From: a virus | Strand: one strand, 5' to 3' | Virus record (IMG/VR): IMGVR_UViG_3300025846_000034 | Coordinates: 1-29,548 of that record | DNA length: 29,548 nucleotides | Shown here: positions 7,695-14,869 of the stretch, one piece after another | Numbering within the stretch: the first letter of the stretch is position 1 | Layout of the letters: each line of letters begins with the position of its first letter | The notes under the pieces: model-generated | Seen by the model: the letters and a program-made list of their open reading frames with translations, nothing else | The model's database searches: none | Told to the model about the DNA's origin: nothing | Position numbers and translations under genes: made by a program

Positions 7695-10019
7695 CTATTT
7701 TATGCGGATGGGCGAAACCCCCGCTCGAGGAACGTACTGATCTCCTTCAGACATCCGGCGTCGTAAAGGGTGTCTGGGCTTGGGAAAAAGGCGTAGCGTC
7801 ACCAGGTCGCCCACCTTGACCAGATCCGGGACGTCCCAATACTTTGGACCGTGCTTCGGCCGGAGCGCTTCCGGAAGGGCGAGCTCGGCAGTCTGGCGCT
7901 TTTTCATCATCTGTACGTCCAGTTCGGCAGCCAGTTCATCGAGCTCAGGAGTCGGCCCGTCGGGTGTGGCCACCTTCGGTGCGTACCATTCGCAAGCATA
8001 CTGCCCCGTCTCCATCGGGTAGCCGGGGACACCGCACGTGCTGTCGCAATCGGGCGTTCCATGCTTGCAGCTCTGACAGAGACAAGGCCCGCCTTCGCCA
8101 TTGTATCGGAGCTCGCATGCTGTCTCAGGGCATGGGCCTTGACCAGGTGCGTAGATGTCCGCGGGGAAGGTGGCTTTGTCGATCCAGTGTTCGCAGTCCT
8201 TGATGATCGCCGGGTAGGGCTTGTGGTGATGCGCATGCTCGAGGGTACAGATGGAGCAGATGTGGTAGGGCTCGTCACCGTTCATCGCACAATTCTGATA
8301 GGCTCGGCCACAGGTAAGACACTTGCACTCACCACAGAATTGCCGCACGTACCGCTGAAGAGTGACCAGGTGCTGTTGTTCTGCGGGCAACTGACTCTCT
8401 GTATTCCCCAGGACGTCGACCGTGAGAGCAGCCTTGCGCCCACAGAGAGTTGTCGGCTGGAGCTCGTCCTTTCCCAGGCATTGGTCACATCCGCAAGGAG
8501 GACAGTGCGCCCACTCCTTGTCAGTATAGTTCAGATGCGCCTGATTCAGTCCGCAGGTCTCGCAGTCACAGTGGCTGCAGATATCGGCGTTGCTCCCAGG
8601 GAGAGGATTGTTGTCATAGTCTGCGCGGGTGAGCTTCGGCTGCTTCTTTGCCTTGACGGGCTTCGGTGACTCAGAAGTTGGTTCTGTTTTCTTCGCCTTG
8701 GTCGATCTTGCGACTTTTGCCTCTGCGTCGTCCTTTGCACGGTCATCCAGCAGATCGGCTGGCATGTCTCCCTGTCGAACGCAGCTTTTCAGGAAGTCGA
8801 GTCCAATCAGCCAGGGACAGAGTGCGCCACTACGAAGACCAGCACAGTCATCGCGACAGGAGTGATGCTTTCCGCAATTTGCCAACTGCCATTTATCCAG
8901 AGGATCAAGCTCGAGCTGATCTGGAGACATGAGTTGGCATGATCTGTCCTTAACCATTGCAGCTTTTTTCCCATACTCAGCCCAGGTGACATGGATAGAC
9001 AAATCACGAGGACCGCCATGGCTGATACCTGTGACGTATCCAAAACCGACACCGCCGGGTGCAAGGTCATCACGGAACTTCACGCGGTCACCTCTGTGCA
9101 GCGCCGGTGTGGCTGGCTTCTTCGCCTTGGCAGGCTTCGCGGGTACTACAGCAGGCTCAGGTGACGTATGCTCAGCAGGCCGTGAGTAGGAGCAGGGAGT
9201 GCCACGTTGGTCTGAACAGCCAGTACAGAGACCACCGTTCTGCTTGCTCACAACCAGATGACAGCAGAGAGTACCGCCTTCTTGCAGCGCAGGATCCTCG
9301 TAGACACGTATTCCACGCGCTCCTTTCTCTATGAAGCTTCGCGCCAACGGCAAGTCTCCTGCCGCCTTCCGCGCCGCGTCGACCGCTACCATGTCAGCGG
9401 CGAATTCTGACTCTTTGCGGACCGGCTTGTCTGTCGATATGAACTCTTCAACAAGACGTCCCTCCAACTCATATCGTCCCCATGTTTCGTGTCCATAACG
9501 GATCAGCGTTGGGTGTTCGACTGTGGGTTTGCCATCCAGTTGTACGACACTGGGTTCCTCGGTTGGCTTCTTTGTAGGTTCAATAGGATTCAGATCGCAT
9601 CGAACCCTGGGCGCCCACACCCACTCCTTTCGGAGATCGCAGACGTGATCACATTTCTTGCAAGCAGCCTCCGATTTCCACGAGACAGGCCCGCTGTAGT
9701 CAGGACAGCCAGTGATGCTGATGGGTCGATTGCACAAGCGGTAGCGAACGCCTCCGCGTAGATCCGTCTCACCGTCCTTGCATTCGTCGTAACGGTCGCA
9801 GGCCATACACATGCAATTGACGCAGGCCGGGAACTTGCCTTTTACACAGCGGAGGAGGTAATAGACCTTGCTGTTCTTGTCGAGAGCCTCCGTCTCACAG
9901 GTTTCGTACTGCGGGCAATCCTGATGACAGACGCAACGGTCCGAAGGTACCTTGACCTGGTCAATAGGTTCAGGGAACAGACTGCCCGCCCAGCCATCCG
10001 CGACAGGACCGCGTCTCAT
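7695..10019 (-). CDS. Large cysteine-rich protein of unknown function (774 residues, 52 Cys)
   Basis: This is not a family I recognise. Its 52 cysteines fall in three clusters: residues 29-141, 252-413 and 481-676. The exact pattern C-x2-C-x-C-x2-C occurs four times (starting at 66, 481, 506 and 562), with a fifth partial copy at 646-658, implying multiple zinc or Fe-S sites. A basic Ala/Lys/Pro linker (about 293-307) leads to a probable SH3-like or KOW-like barrel (308-370, HRGDRVKFRDDLAPGGVGFG), and another such linker covers 441-462. The C-terminus has a second short VKVGDLVTLRLF strand motif. There is no signal peptide or membrane segment. Its start overlaps the Sm-like gene as ATGA, the last gene of the VRR-NUC/3D/MazG block. 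Confidence 0.85.
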   Translation of the reverse strand: MRRGPVADGWAGSLFPEPIDQVKVPSDRCVCHQDCPQYETCETEALDKNSKVYYLLRCVKGKFPACVNCMCMACDRYDECKDGETDLRGGVRYRLCNRPISITGCPDYSGPVSWKSEAACKKCDHVCDLRKEWVWAPRVRCDLNPIEPTKKPTEEPSVVQLDGKPTVEHPTLIRYGHETWGRYELEGRLVEEFISTDKPVRKESEFAADMVAVDAARKAAGDLPLARSFIEKGARGIRVYEDPALQEGGTLCCHLVVSKQNGGLCTGCSDQRGTPCSYSRPAEHTSPEPAVVPAKPAKAKKPATPALHRGDRVKFRDDLAPGGVGFGYVTGISHGGPRDLSIHVTWAEYGKKAAMVKDRSCQLMSPDQLELDPLDKWQLANCGKHHSCRDDCAGLRSGALCPWLIGLDFLKSCVRQGDMPADLLDDRAKDDAEAKVARSTKAKKTEPTSESPKPVKAKKQPKLTRADYDNNPLPGSNADICSHCDCETCGLNQAHLNYTDKEWAHCPPCGCDQCLGKDELQPTTLCGRKAALTVDVLGNTESQLPAEQQHLVTLQRYVRQFCGECKCLTCGRAYQNCAMNGDEPYHICSICTLEHAHHHKPYPAIIKDCEHWIDKATFPADIYAPGQGPCPETACELRYNGEGGPCLCQSCKHGTPDCDSTCGVPGYPMETGQYACEWYAPKVATPDGPTPELDELAAELDVQMMKKRQTAELALPEALRPKHGPKYWDVPDLVKVGDLVTLRLFPKPRHPLRRRMSEGDQYVPRAGVSPIRIK

Positions 10020-10219
10020 TCCACAACCTCAAGCGTCCCAAGGCAGCGGGCGAGACGGCTTGTCTGGATCGTGAACTGGTCGCCGTTGTTCGCCGTCAGC
10101 TCGACCCATTGCTGCATCCCGTTGCCGACGACCACGCCCTTGAAGATGCGACCGTCGACGAGAACGAGCTCCACTTTCTGACCGGGATTCAGAGTGCGGA
10201 TGACTGTGTTGTTGGTCAT
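10016..10219 (-). CDS. Small Sm-like/SH3-like barrel protein
   Basis: A 67-residue protein whose strand pattern (GQKVELVLVDGRIFKGVVVG, then WVELTANNGDQFTIQTSRLA) fits a single small beta barrel of the Sm/Hfq or SH3-like type; the DGR-F-G turn is typical of the Sm1 motif. Such proteins bind RNA or act as assembly adaptors. No Hfq-specific RNA-binding motif is seen, so this is a fold-level guess. The ATG at 10219 overlaps the previous stop as ATGA; an upstream GTG is also possible. Its own stop overlaps the start of the cysteine-rich protein, so the two are coupled. Confidence 0.65.
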   Translation of the reverse strand: MTNNTVIRTLNPGQKVELVLVDGRIFKGVVVGNGMQQWVELTANNGDQFTIQTSRLARCLGTLEVVE

Positions 10220-10386
10220 GGCTGCCCCCACCACAAACGTGTACGCGCAATGTTTTCTTCCTTCGTGAACGCGGCTTGGAACTTCTCATCTATCTCTCGC
10301 TGTTCTGTCGTCCGCCTTTTCTTCTTCTCCGCTGTGACGGCTCTCCTCTGACTGTTACGGATTGCCCTGCTTTCTGCGGTCGTCAT
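10216..10386 (-). CDS. Small basic 56-residue protein
   Basis: A 56-codon frame fits exactly between its neighbours: its ATG overlaps the MazG-like stop as ATGA and its stop overlaps the Sm-like start as ATGA. The product is very basic and helical (MTTAESRAIRNSQRRA, then AEKKKRRTTEQREIDEKF) and ends in WWGQP. No family is recognised; the charge suggests nucleic-acid binding. Double coupling makes it a likely real gene despite its size. Confidence 0.65.
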   Translation of the reverse strand: MTTAESRAIRNSQRRAVTAEKKKRRTTEQREIDEKFQAAFTKEENIARTRLWWGQP

Positions 10387-10679
10387 GGCTTTGCCTCAGC
10401 GCATGCAGCGTTCACCCTCATTCGTTGCTCTAACCGCTCGAGCTTGGCAAGTCTGGCTGCGTAAATCTCAGGCCCCCACCGCAGCCGCATCTGGTCGACC
10501 ATAAGGCTCACGTCTGCAAGTTCCTCTATGAGACTCTTGGGAGACTGTTCGCGCCCACCAAGGAACTTTGCAGCAGCTTGGACGAGCTCTCCACTCTCTT
10601 CAATCACCATCATCAGCTGAGCATCGAAGCCCCAAGTGTCGAGGGCTTCCTGCAAGACTGCCTGCTCCAAGGGGGTCAT
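10383..10679 (-). CDS. MazG-like nucleotide pyrophosphohydrolase
   Basis: A 98-residue all-alpha NTP pyrophosphatase of the MazG-like group. The metal-binding helices are visible: EESGE at 27-31, with a following Lys/Phe-rich helix, and EELAD at 52-56. Such enzymes hydrolyse (d)NTPs to monophosphates; phage versions are proposed to clean nucleotide pools or lower ppGpp. The size fits single-domain MazG-like proteins. Its ATG overlaps the stop of the 3D-domain gene as ATGA. Substrate cannot be told from the sequence. Confidence 0.85.
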   Translation of the reverse strand: MTPLEQAVLQEALDTWGFDAQLMMVIEESGELVQAAAKFLGGREQSPKSLIEELADVSLMVDQMRLRWGPEIYAARLAKLERLEQRMRVNAACAEAKP

Positions 10680-11230
10680 TTCTTCACCCCGGGAACATAT
10701 AGCACTTCCACGCGCACGTTACGTCTACGACCCCAGTGCGCGGCCTCATGTGTCGACCAGAGGAACACGTCCAGCTTGTTGCCTTTGATGGCGCCCCCGG
10801 TGTCGATGACGGTGCAGGGGTCTCCGTTGTTGTAGTTTGGGATGATGACGATGGACCCGAACGGGAGCACGCGAAGGTCTGCAGCAATGCCGCCGACATA
10901 GACGCGCTTGCCGCTGGCCGTTGTCATGGGGTCGCCATCGCACTCGGCAACGGTCGGACTATAGGCCGTGATCTCCATGGAGAGAACCATGACGGGTTCT
11001 GAGTATCGCGTCGTTACCTTGTCGATGGGAAGGGCTACGGCTGCCAGTCGACGAGCACTACGGAAGTTCGTGATGTCGCCCGCAGATGCCGTCTTTGGTG
11101 CCATCAACATCACCATCGCCCACACCGCAAGAGCAACAAGGCAACAAGTCAGAATGGCTATGAATATTGCGGCAAACAAGTCTGGTTCATCGTAGAAAAC
11201 ATTGCGAGTCCTGCGAGACGCCCACTTCAT
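10676..11230 (-). CDS. Membrane-anchored 3D-domain protein
   Basis: A 184-residue protein with one transmembrane segment at about 19-44 (LFAAIFIAILTCCLVALAVW), then a linker and a C-terminal 3D domain (about 84-178), a double-psi beta-barrel related to RlpA and the lytic transglycosylase MltA. The three aspartates are D118, D143 (VIDTGGAIKG) and D154 (LDVF). Host relatives act on or bind the cell wall. Finding it with early rather than lysis genes is unusual; it may alter the envelope during infection. The ATG at 11230 overlaps the nuclease stop as ATGA; a GTG 24 bases upstream is less likely. Confidence 0.85.
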   Translation of the reverse strand: MKWASRRTRNVFYDEPDLFAAIFIAILTCCLVALAVWAMVMLMAPKTASAGDITNFRSARRLAAVALPIDKVTTRYSEPVMVLSMEITAYSPTVAECDGDPMTTASGKRVYVGGIAADLRVLPFGSIVIIPNYNNGDPCTVIDTGGAIKGNKLDVFLWSTHEAAHWGRRRNVRVEVLYVPGVKK

Positions 11231-11661
11231 GGTGTCACCTGCCGAGCGTGCCACCAGGCTTCGAGTTCTTCCACCTCACGGATGACCAGATAGATAGCGC
11301 CGGCTGATTCGAAGCGTTCCTGCCATTCCTTTTGTGGATCACTCTGGTCGGTTGTCGGACGCTTCATTTCGATGCCAATGAGGCGGCCGGTACCCGGTTC
11401 GATTGCCAGGATGTCGGGCAGACCCTTGACGCCGTAGCGGATGAACGATCTGCCGATCGTGCCGTTTTTCCGGGTGTATTCGTGCGTGGCTGCGCCGGTA
11501 TTCTGCCTCCAGAATACGAAATCTTGCATAGCGAGCCATGCGAGGACAGCTGCCTGTCGTGGGGTTTCCTTGCGGGTCTTGCGAGCGTACGCTTCCGGGT
11601 CAAGAACCTCGTTCGAACAATCTGATACCGGCTTGCGCCGTCGTTCTGCTGCGATAGTCAT
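11227..11661 (-). CDS. VRR-NUC domain nuclease
   Basis: A 144-residue PD-(D/E)XK nuclease of the VRR-NUC family. The core is GVKGLPDILAIEPGTGRLIG, with D83, then IEMKR giving E98 and K100, and Q110 in the following helix. The preceding FWRQNTGA and the arginine-rich IGRSFIRYG are also typical. Phage members process replication or recombination intermediates such as branched DNA. It heads a coupled block and starts 7 bases after the GGAGG of a block-start element. A Cys/Lys-rich N-terminal tail of about 30 residues precedes the domain. Confidence 0.88.
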   Translation of the reverse strand: MTIAAERRRKPVSDCSNEVLDPEAYARKTRKETPRQAAVLAWLAMQDFVFWRQNTGAATHEYTRKNGTIGRSFIRYGVKGLPDILAIEPGTGRLIGIEMKRPTTDQSDPQKEWQERFESAGAIYLVIREVEELEAWWHARQVTP

Positions 11662-11668
11662 ATGCGAT

Positions 11669-11686
11669 CCTCCTAGATCGATTGTG
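11669..11686 (-). promoter_or_regulatory. Block-start element, copy 2 (VRR-NUC block)
   Basis: The minus strand reads CACAATCGATCTAGGAGG, followed by ATCGCAT and the ATG. CGATC and GATCG on either side of TAGGAG could form a small stem with the ribosome binding site in the loop. The HNH gene stops a few bases upstream, leaving no room for a separate promoter. Confidence 0.75.
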
Positions 11687-11691
11687 TGCTG

Positions 11692-11930
11692 CTAGTTACT
11701 CGCTTGTGTCAGTCTCTTCGCGTTCCATTCTTCCAGCGTCTTGTTGCCCTTGGAACTGTTACAGTGGCCGCACGCCGGCACGACGTTGTCCTTCGAGTGT
11801 TTTCCTCCTTTCGACAGCGGGATGACGTGATCTAGAGTGAGCTTTGCTTCCTTGTCGCAGTAGGCACAATGCCCGTCAGCCTGGGCGAGGATCGCAAGCC
11901 ACTCCGTGGACGTCAGCATTTCATCGAGAG
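11692..11930 (+). repeat. Direct repeat shared with 19507-19745 (HNH gene 3' ends)
   Basis: The 3' ends of the two HNH genes are nearly the same at DNA level, differing by scattered single-base changes; the first 60 bases of each can be aligned without gaps. Both copies run in the same direction, about 7.8 kb apart, and could recombine. The extents are estimated by eye. Confidence 0.8.
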
Positions 11931-12303
11931 GCGTGTTGGCGTATTTGAGGGAACGACGCCTCACGTCCTTCAACCTAGACACCATTGGATGAGAACGCCC
12001 GTATTCTGCCTGGCTCTCTGCCCTCTTTTCTGGATGAGTCTTACGGTATATTGCGCCGTACTCTGCGTCCTTTCCGGGATGAGTCTTACGGTATTTAGCC
12101 AAAGACTCGATGATTTTGACTGAGTTGGCTTCATAGTATTTAGCGCGATCCTTGCGGCGTTTCTCTGGGTTGGCTTTGTTCCATTTAGCGTGAGCCTCGC
12201 GTCGAATGATCTGTCCACATTCAACGCAATACTTCTGACGGTTGTTTGTCGGCTGGTATTCCTTCCCGCATCGCTGACAGACCTTCGTTTTGTAGTTGCC
12301 CAT
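11692..12303 (-). CDS. Free-standing HNH homing endonuclease A
   Basis: A 203-residue protein of homing-endonuclease type. It begins with a zinc knuckle (VCQRCGKEYQPT, then KYCVECG), continues with about four repeats of an HPEK/Y-rich helix of about 16 residues (KYRKTHPGK, IYRKTHPEK), and ends with an HNH domain: CAYC, LTLDHVIPLSKGG, then NVVPACGHCNSSKGN. It is a paralogue of the HNH gene at 19507-20190. ATG at 12303 is preferred; a GTG 9 bases upstream is possible, since AAGGA is badly spaced for either. It has its own candidate promoter and interrupts the early gene blocks, so it is probably a mobile insertion. Confidence 0.88.
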   Translation of the reverse strand: MGNYKTKVCQRCGKEYQPTNNRQKYCVECGQIIRREAHAKWNKANPEKRRKDRAKYYEANSVKIIESLAKYRKTHPGKDAEYGAIYRKTHPEKRAESQAEYGRSHPMVSRLKDVRRRSLKYANTPLDEMLTSTEWLAILAQADGHCAYCDKEAKLTLDHVIPLSKGGKHSKDNVVPACGHCNSSKGNKTLEEWNAKRLTQASN

Positions 12304-12341
12304 GTCTCGCACTTATCCTTTCTTATCCTGTTTGACCTGTT

Positions 12342-12399
12342 GGCAGCGGGCGGGGATAAGACCGTTGTTCGTGCGGGTTATAGGGCCGCACTAGCTGCC
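12342..12399 (-). ncRNA. Structured 5' leader of HNH endonuclease A
   Basis: Between the candidate promoter and the HNH start, the minus strand can form an outer stem of GGCAGC (12394-12399) with GCTGCC (12342-12347), enclosing a hairpin of GTGCGG (12386-12391) with CCGCAC (12371-12376). This may be a regulatory leader or a small RNA. No known riboswitch class was recognised. Confidence 0.35.
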
Positions 12400-12404
12400 A
12401 TTGA

Positions 12405-12432
12405 AGTATACCACAACGACGCTGACAATCAA
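12405..12432 (-). promoter_or_regulatory. Extended -10 promoter upstream of HNH endonuclease A
   Basis: The minus strand carries TTGATT (12427-12432), a 16-base spacer and TATACT (12405-12410) preceded by TGG, giving an extended -10. An inverted repeat TGACA-6-TGTCA (12423-12438) covers the -35 and is a candidate operator. This is the best sigma70-like promoter seen in the window. Confidence 0.6.
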
Positions 12433-12443
12433 GTGTCAAGAGA

Positions 12444-12635
12444 CTATTTAACTGACGAACTCTTGACCTGAAAGTCCACGCGGTCTGCCCATTCCGCCTT
12501 CTTCCCCTTGTTCCATTGGCGCACCGGTCTCAGATAACCCACGACCCTGCTGTACACTTCGCAGGGCTGACGTTTCGCCGCCGGGATGATGACGCCGTTG
12601 TCCAGGACAAGATCGCCATTGTCGAGCTCTTTCAT
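12444..12635 (-). CDS. Stand-alone NrdD C-terminal (glycyl radical) fragment
   Basis: A 63-residue protein matching the extreme C-terminus of class III anaerobic ribonucleotide reductase NrdD: CEVYSRVVGYLRPV followed by WNKGKKAEWADRVDF. In NrdD the glycine of the RVxGY motif carries the catalytic radical; here that is G33. The rest of the enzyme, including the ATP cone and the active-site cysteines, is absent and no other nrd gene is seen. It may be a spare glycyl-radical part for a host enzyme, comparable in idea to GrcA for pyruvate formate-lyase, or a decayed remnant. AGGAGG lies 4 bases before the ATG and overlaps the previous stop region. Confidence 0.75.
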   Translation of the reverse strand: MKELDNGDLVLDNGVIIPAAKRQPCEVYSRVVGYLRPVRQWNKGKKAEWADRVDFQVKSSSVK

Positions 12636-12647
12636 GTGTCCTCCTAT

Positions 12648-13313
12648 TTAGTCGAACGGCAACGTATCGTCAAGAACATCGGTGGTCAGTCCTGCATAGG
12701 CCAGGGCCAGGGCGTTGATCTGCTCCATGCCGCGTCCGGTGTTGTGATCGTGGCTAACACTTTGGTGCAGTGTATTGGGAATGAACACCCCGTGGTCTAT
12801 GTCCAGGTGGTGAAAATCGCTTCCGGGGAAGTATTGGTTCAGGGGCAAGAAGCCAAGTTCACGGCGCTTGGCCCTCATCTTACGATTGGTCACCATAGTG
12901 CCACCCTTCCATTGCTTTGCACGCTGTTCAGGTGACCAAACGCGCCCCGTCATGATGGCAGACATTTTTGTCCGTGTTTCGAGAGATACCGGACGGCCCA
13001 TTCCCGCTGCAGAGAGTTTTGCACGCCACTCAGGAGAGAACACATGATCCCACGCCACAATAGGCTTTCGGTTAGTTACATACCACGCGGCTGCCAGTTT
13101 TGCGTCGTGCTCTCGGTTCGCCTCATGCCTAAGCCTATTGGTTTCTCTCTTTCTTTCCGGCCCACATTCTGTGCAGTATTGCTGCGTGGGGCCAGCCGGT
13201 TGGTACTCTTTCCCGCAATGCAGGCAGACCTTCGTTTTATAGGTCACATCTGAAAGGTTTGCCACAGAACATCTTGCCCGCTGTTCGTCGGTCATATGGC
13301 TTCCGAGTTTCAT
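12648..13313 (-). CDS. Homing-endonuclease-like protein (zinc knuckle, NUMOD3, His-rich domain)
   Basis: A 221-residue protein. Residues about 25-51 are a zinc knuckle (VCLHCGKEYQPA, then YCTECG) like that of the HNH genes. Two NUMOD3-type repeats follow (SPEWRAKLSAAGMGRP, SLETRTKMSAIMTGR), DNA-binding modules of homing endonucleases. The C-terminus (GFLPLNQYF, FHHLDIDHGVFIPNTLHQS, HDHNTGRGMEQINA) is a His-rich domain shared with two other genes here and is probably a nuclease domain of the His-Me/HNH type. ATG at 13313 overlaps the previous stop as ATGA, with AAAGGA nearby. Confidence 0.78.
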   Translation of the reverse strand: MKLGSHMTDEQRARCSVANLSDVTYKTKVCLHCGKEYQPAGPTQQYCTECGPERKRETNRLRHEANREHDAKLAAAWYVTNRKPIVAWDHVFSPEWRAKLSAAGMGRPVSLETRTKMSAIMTGRVWSPEQRAKQWKGGTMVTNRKMRAKRRELGFLPLNQYFPGSDFHHLDIDHGVFIPNTLHQSVSHDHNTGRGMEQINALALAYAGLTTDVLDDTLPFD

Positions 13314-13558
13314 GGCTTTTCCTTTGGGTCAAGAACCGACGTCCGAATCATCATGTACGTGCCGTCACCCATCCCGAACTGAAAGAGAGAGGCGTCCAGT
13401 ATCCGCCTGCGCTCTGCCTGAATGACGGCGGCTTTGAAGTCTGCAACGTCTTCCTTCGCGGCCTGAGCTGCCAACAGTGGGGTACCATAGTTACAGAGAG
13501 CCTCGTAGTCTTCTCGCAGCGAATCCTCAATCTCTATCGCTATTTCATCAACGGTCAT
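13310..13558 (-). CDS. Small hypothetical helical protein
   Basis: An 82-residue protein of unknown family. The first half is acidic and helical (MTVDEIAIEIEDSLREDYEA), followed by an Ala/Lys helix and a C-terminal stretch (FGMGDGTYMMIRTSVLD) that looks like beta structure. It is coupled on both sides by ATGA overlaps, first in line after the 188-residue unknown protein. No motif suggests a role. Confidence 0.7.
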   Translation of the reverse strand: MTVDEIAIEIEDSLREDYEALCNYGTPLLAAQAAKEDVADFKAAVIQAERRRILDASLFQFGMGDGTYMMIRTSVLDPKEKP

Positions 13559-14121
13559 GTCTGCCTTCGTTCTTGTGCCACGGCAACGCCAACCTCGTCG
13601 AAGTCGGCTGCTGAGTCAGCGTCGCTCACGTCATCGCTATGCGCCAATACTCTTGCCGCTGCGGCCTGATGATCCGGATACTGCCCTTCCTGGTACTGGA
13701 CGGTCGCCAGATACTCTGTGCCGTCTTTGTTCCAGCGCTTCACCGGGAAGTGCATGCCAGCGTCAAAGCCGATCTCGACGAACTGGTTGGGGTACGTCTC
13801 TAAGGACTCCACCAGCGGGCGCCACTTGGCAGCCAAGCCCATGAAACGGAGCATCACGGCCGTGGTGCCTTGGAGTCTGAGCCGCGTTTCCTTGAGGGCA
13901 TGAGCATAGCCACCGGCTGCATGGAACTTGCCAGCCAGGAAGGCACGCTTGCGCTCAGCCCGGCGGGCCTTCTGCATCCTGTCCAGTTCTTCGGCGAAGT
14001 CGTCGGCGTGCTCTCTGGCGTCGTCCCTGGCCGCGATAAGTATCGCAGTGACCCCCTCGGCAAATACCAGTGCTTTGTATTCCGTGTCCGTCATGATCAC
14101 GAGCTTGCCGAGACGTCTCAT
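13555..14121 (-). CDS. Hypothetical protein, coiled-coil N-terminus
   Basis: A 188-residue protein of unknown family. Residues about 25-65 form a charged helix (DDAREHADDFAEELDRMQKA) that is probably a coiled coil. The C-terminal half holds a possible beta region (FVEIGFDAGMHFPVKRWNKD, TEYLATVQYQEGQYPDHQAA). The first ATG at 14121 is used because it overlaps the previous stop as ATGA; an internal ATG nine codons later is possible. It belongs to the block led by the Bro protein, whose members are largely uncharacterised. Confidence 0.7.
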   Translation of the reverse strand: MRRLGKLVIMTDTEYKALVFAEGVTAILIAARDDAREHADDFAEELDRMQKARRAERKRAFLAGKFHAAGGYAHALKETRLRLQGTTAVMLRFMGLAAKWRPLVESLETYPNQFVEIGFDAGMHFPVKRWNKDGTEYLATVQYQEGQYPDHQAAAARVLAHSDDVSDADSAADFDEVGVAVAQERRQT

Positions 14122-14306
14122 TTTGCCACCGCCTTCTGTGCACCGGCACCGCTCGCTACCAGGGAACGCTCATCGAATGCGCGGCAAATCACTTGTTCGG
14201 CTATCACGCCAGGACGGACCAAACACATCATGGTCTTGCGATGCAGCAGAAAGTTGAAAGTACAGGCCTGATGCTTGCAGACTTCGCAGAGGATGACGCG
14301 CTTCAT
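14118..14306 (-). CDS. Small Cys-containing hypothetical protein
   Basis: A 62-residue protein starting MKRVILCEVCKHQACTF, with a CxxC pair and another Cys five residues on, likely binding zinc. The central part (HRKTMMCLVRPGVIAEQVI) is mildly hydrophobic and the tail is Ala-rich. ATG at 14306 overlaps the stop of the preceding endonuclease-like gene as ATGA, and its own stop overlaps the next start the same way. Function unknown. Confidence 0.7.
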   Translation of the reverse strand: MKRVILCEVCKHQACTFNFLLHRKTMMCLVRPGVIAEQVICRAFDERSLVASGAGAQKAVAK

Positions 14307-14869
14307 GACTGCACCTGACTGAGCCACTGATAGGCGGCTGCGTTGATCTTGTCCATGTTATGCCCCGTGAAGACGTTATGGTAGATACTTCGGTGCACTT
14401 CTTTCGGCACGTAAAGAACGTGCTCCTTATCTAGGTGATGAGCCTCTGCACCATCGAACGGTGCGTTCATCGGCACAAAGCCAAGGACACGACGCTTGGA
14501 CGCATGCTTCCTGAGAGACTCATGGACTTTGTCGGGGTTCTCTGCTCTCCACCGGGCGCAGAGTTCGTTCATCCGTTCTGGATGAGCTAGAGCCCATGCA
14601 CTGGTCTTAGCAAGAACCTTGTCCGGATGTGCATCCGACCACTTCTTGCCCGACGCTTGAGCTTCCTTTCGATGAGTCTCGTGATATGCCTTTCTCGACG
14701 CTCGCGCCTGCTCGTGGTGCTCGTAGTACCATGCCTTCGCTAGAGCTCTCTTCTTCTCGGCATGCTCCGTGGAATACTTCTTGAAATAGGCTCTCATCCC
14801 TTCTCGATGAGCGGCGCGATACTTCTCTTGGTATGCAGCATTGTGAGCATTGACTTCCTCTGTGGTCAT
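14303..14869 (-). CDS. Homing-endonuclease-like protein (HPEK repeats, His-rich domain)
   Basis: A 188-residue protein. Residues about 8-115 are made of Ala/Lys/His-rich helical repeats with an HP(E/D)K flavour (AHPERMNELCARWRAENPDK), like the middle of the HNH genes. The C-terminal 65 residues (RRVLGFVPMNAPF, AHHLDKEHVLYVPKEVHRS, YHNVFTGHNMDKINAAA) are the same His-rich domain found at 12648-13313 and 17629-18333. It lacks both the zinc knuckle and the NUMOD3 repeats. It is coupled to the Bro gene by ATGA. A homing role is inferred from its relatives. Confidence 0.75.
   Translation of the reverse strand: MTTEEVNAHNAAYQEKYRAAHREGMRAYFKKYSTEHAEKKRALAKAWYYEHHEQARASRKAYHETHRKEAQASGKKWSDAHPDKVLAKTSAWALAHPERMNELCARWRAENPDKVHESLRKHASKRRVLGFVPMNAPFDGAEAHHLDKEHVLYVPKEVHRSIYHNVFTGHNMDKINAAAYQWLSQVQS

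Noticed and set aside
7851-8669. Plus-strand frame of 272 codons opposite the cysteine-rich gene
   Set aside because: Its translation shows no protein-like pattern, whereas the minus frame has regular Cys spacing and ATGA coupling.
11692-12303. Group I intron or IsrB/HEARO-type element around the HNH genes
   Set aside because: Host genes are not interrupted, there is no RuvC-like part, and no intron core was recognised; they look like free-standing homing genes.
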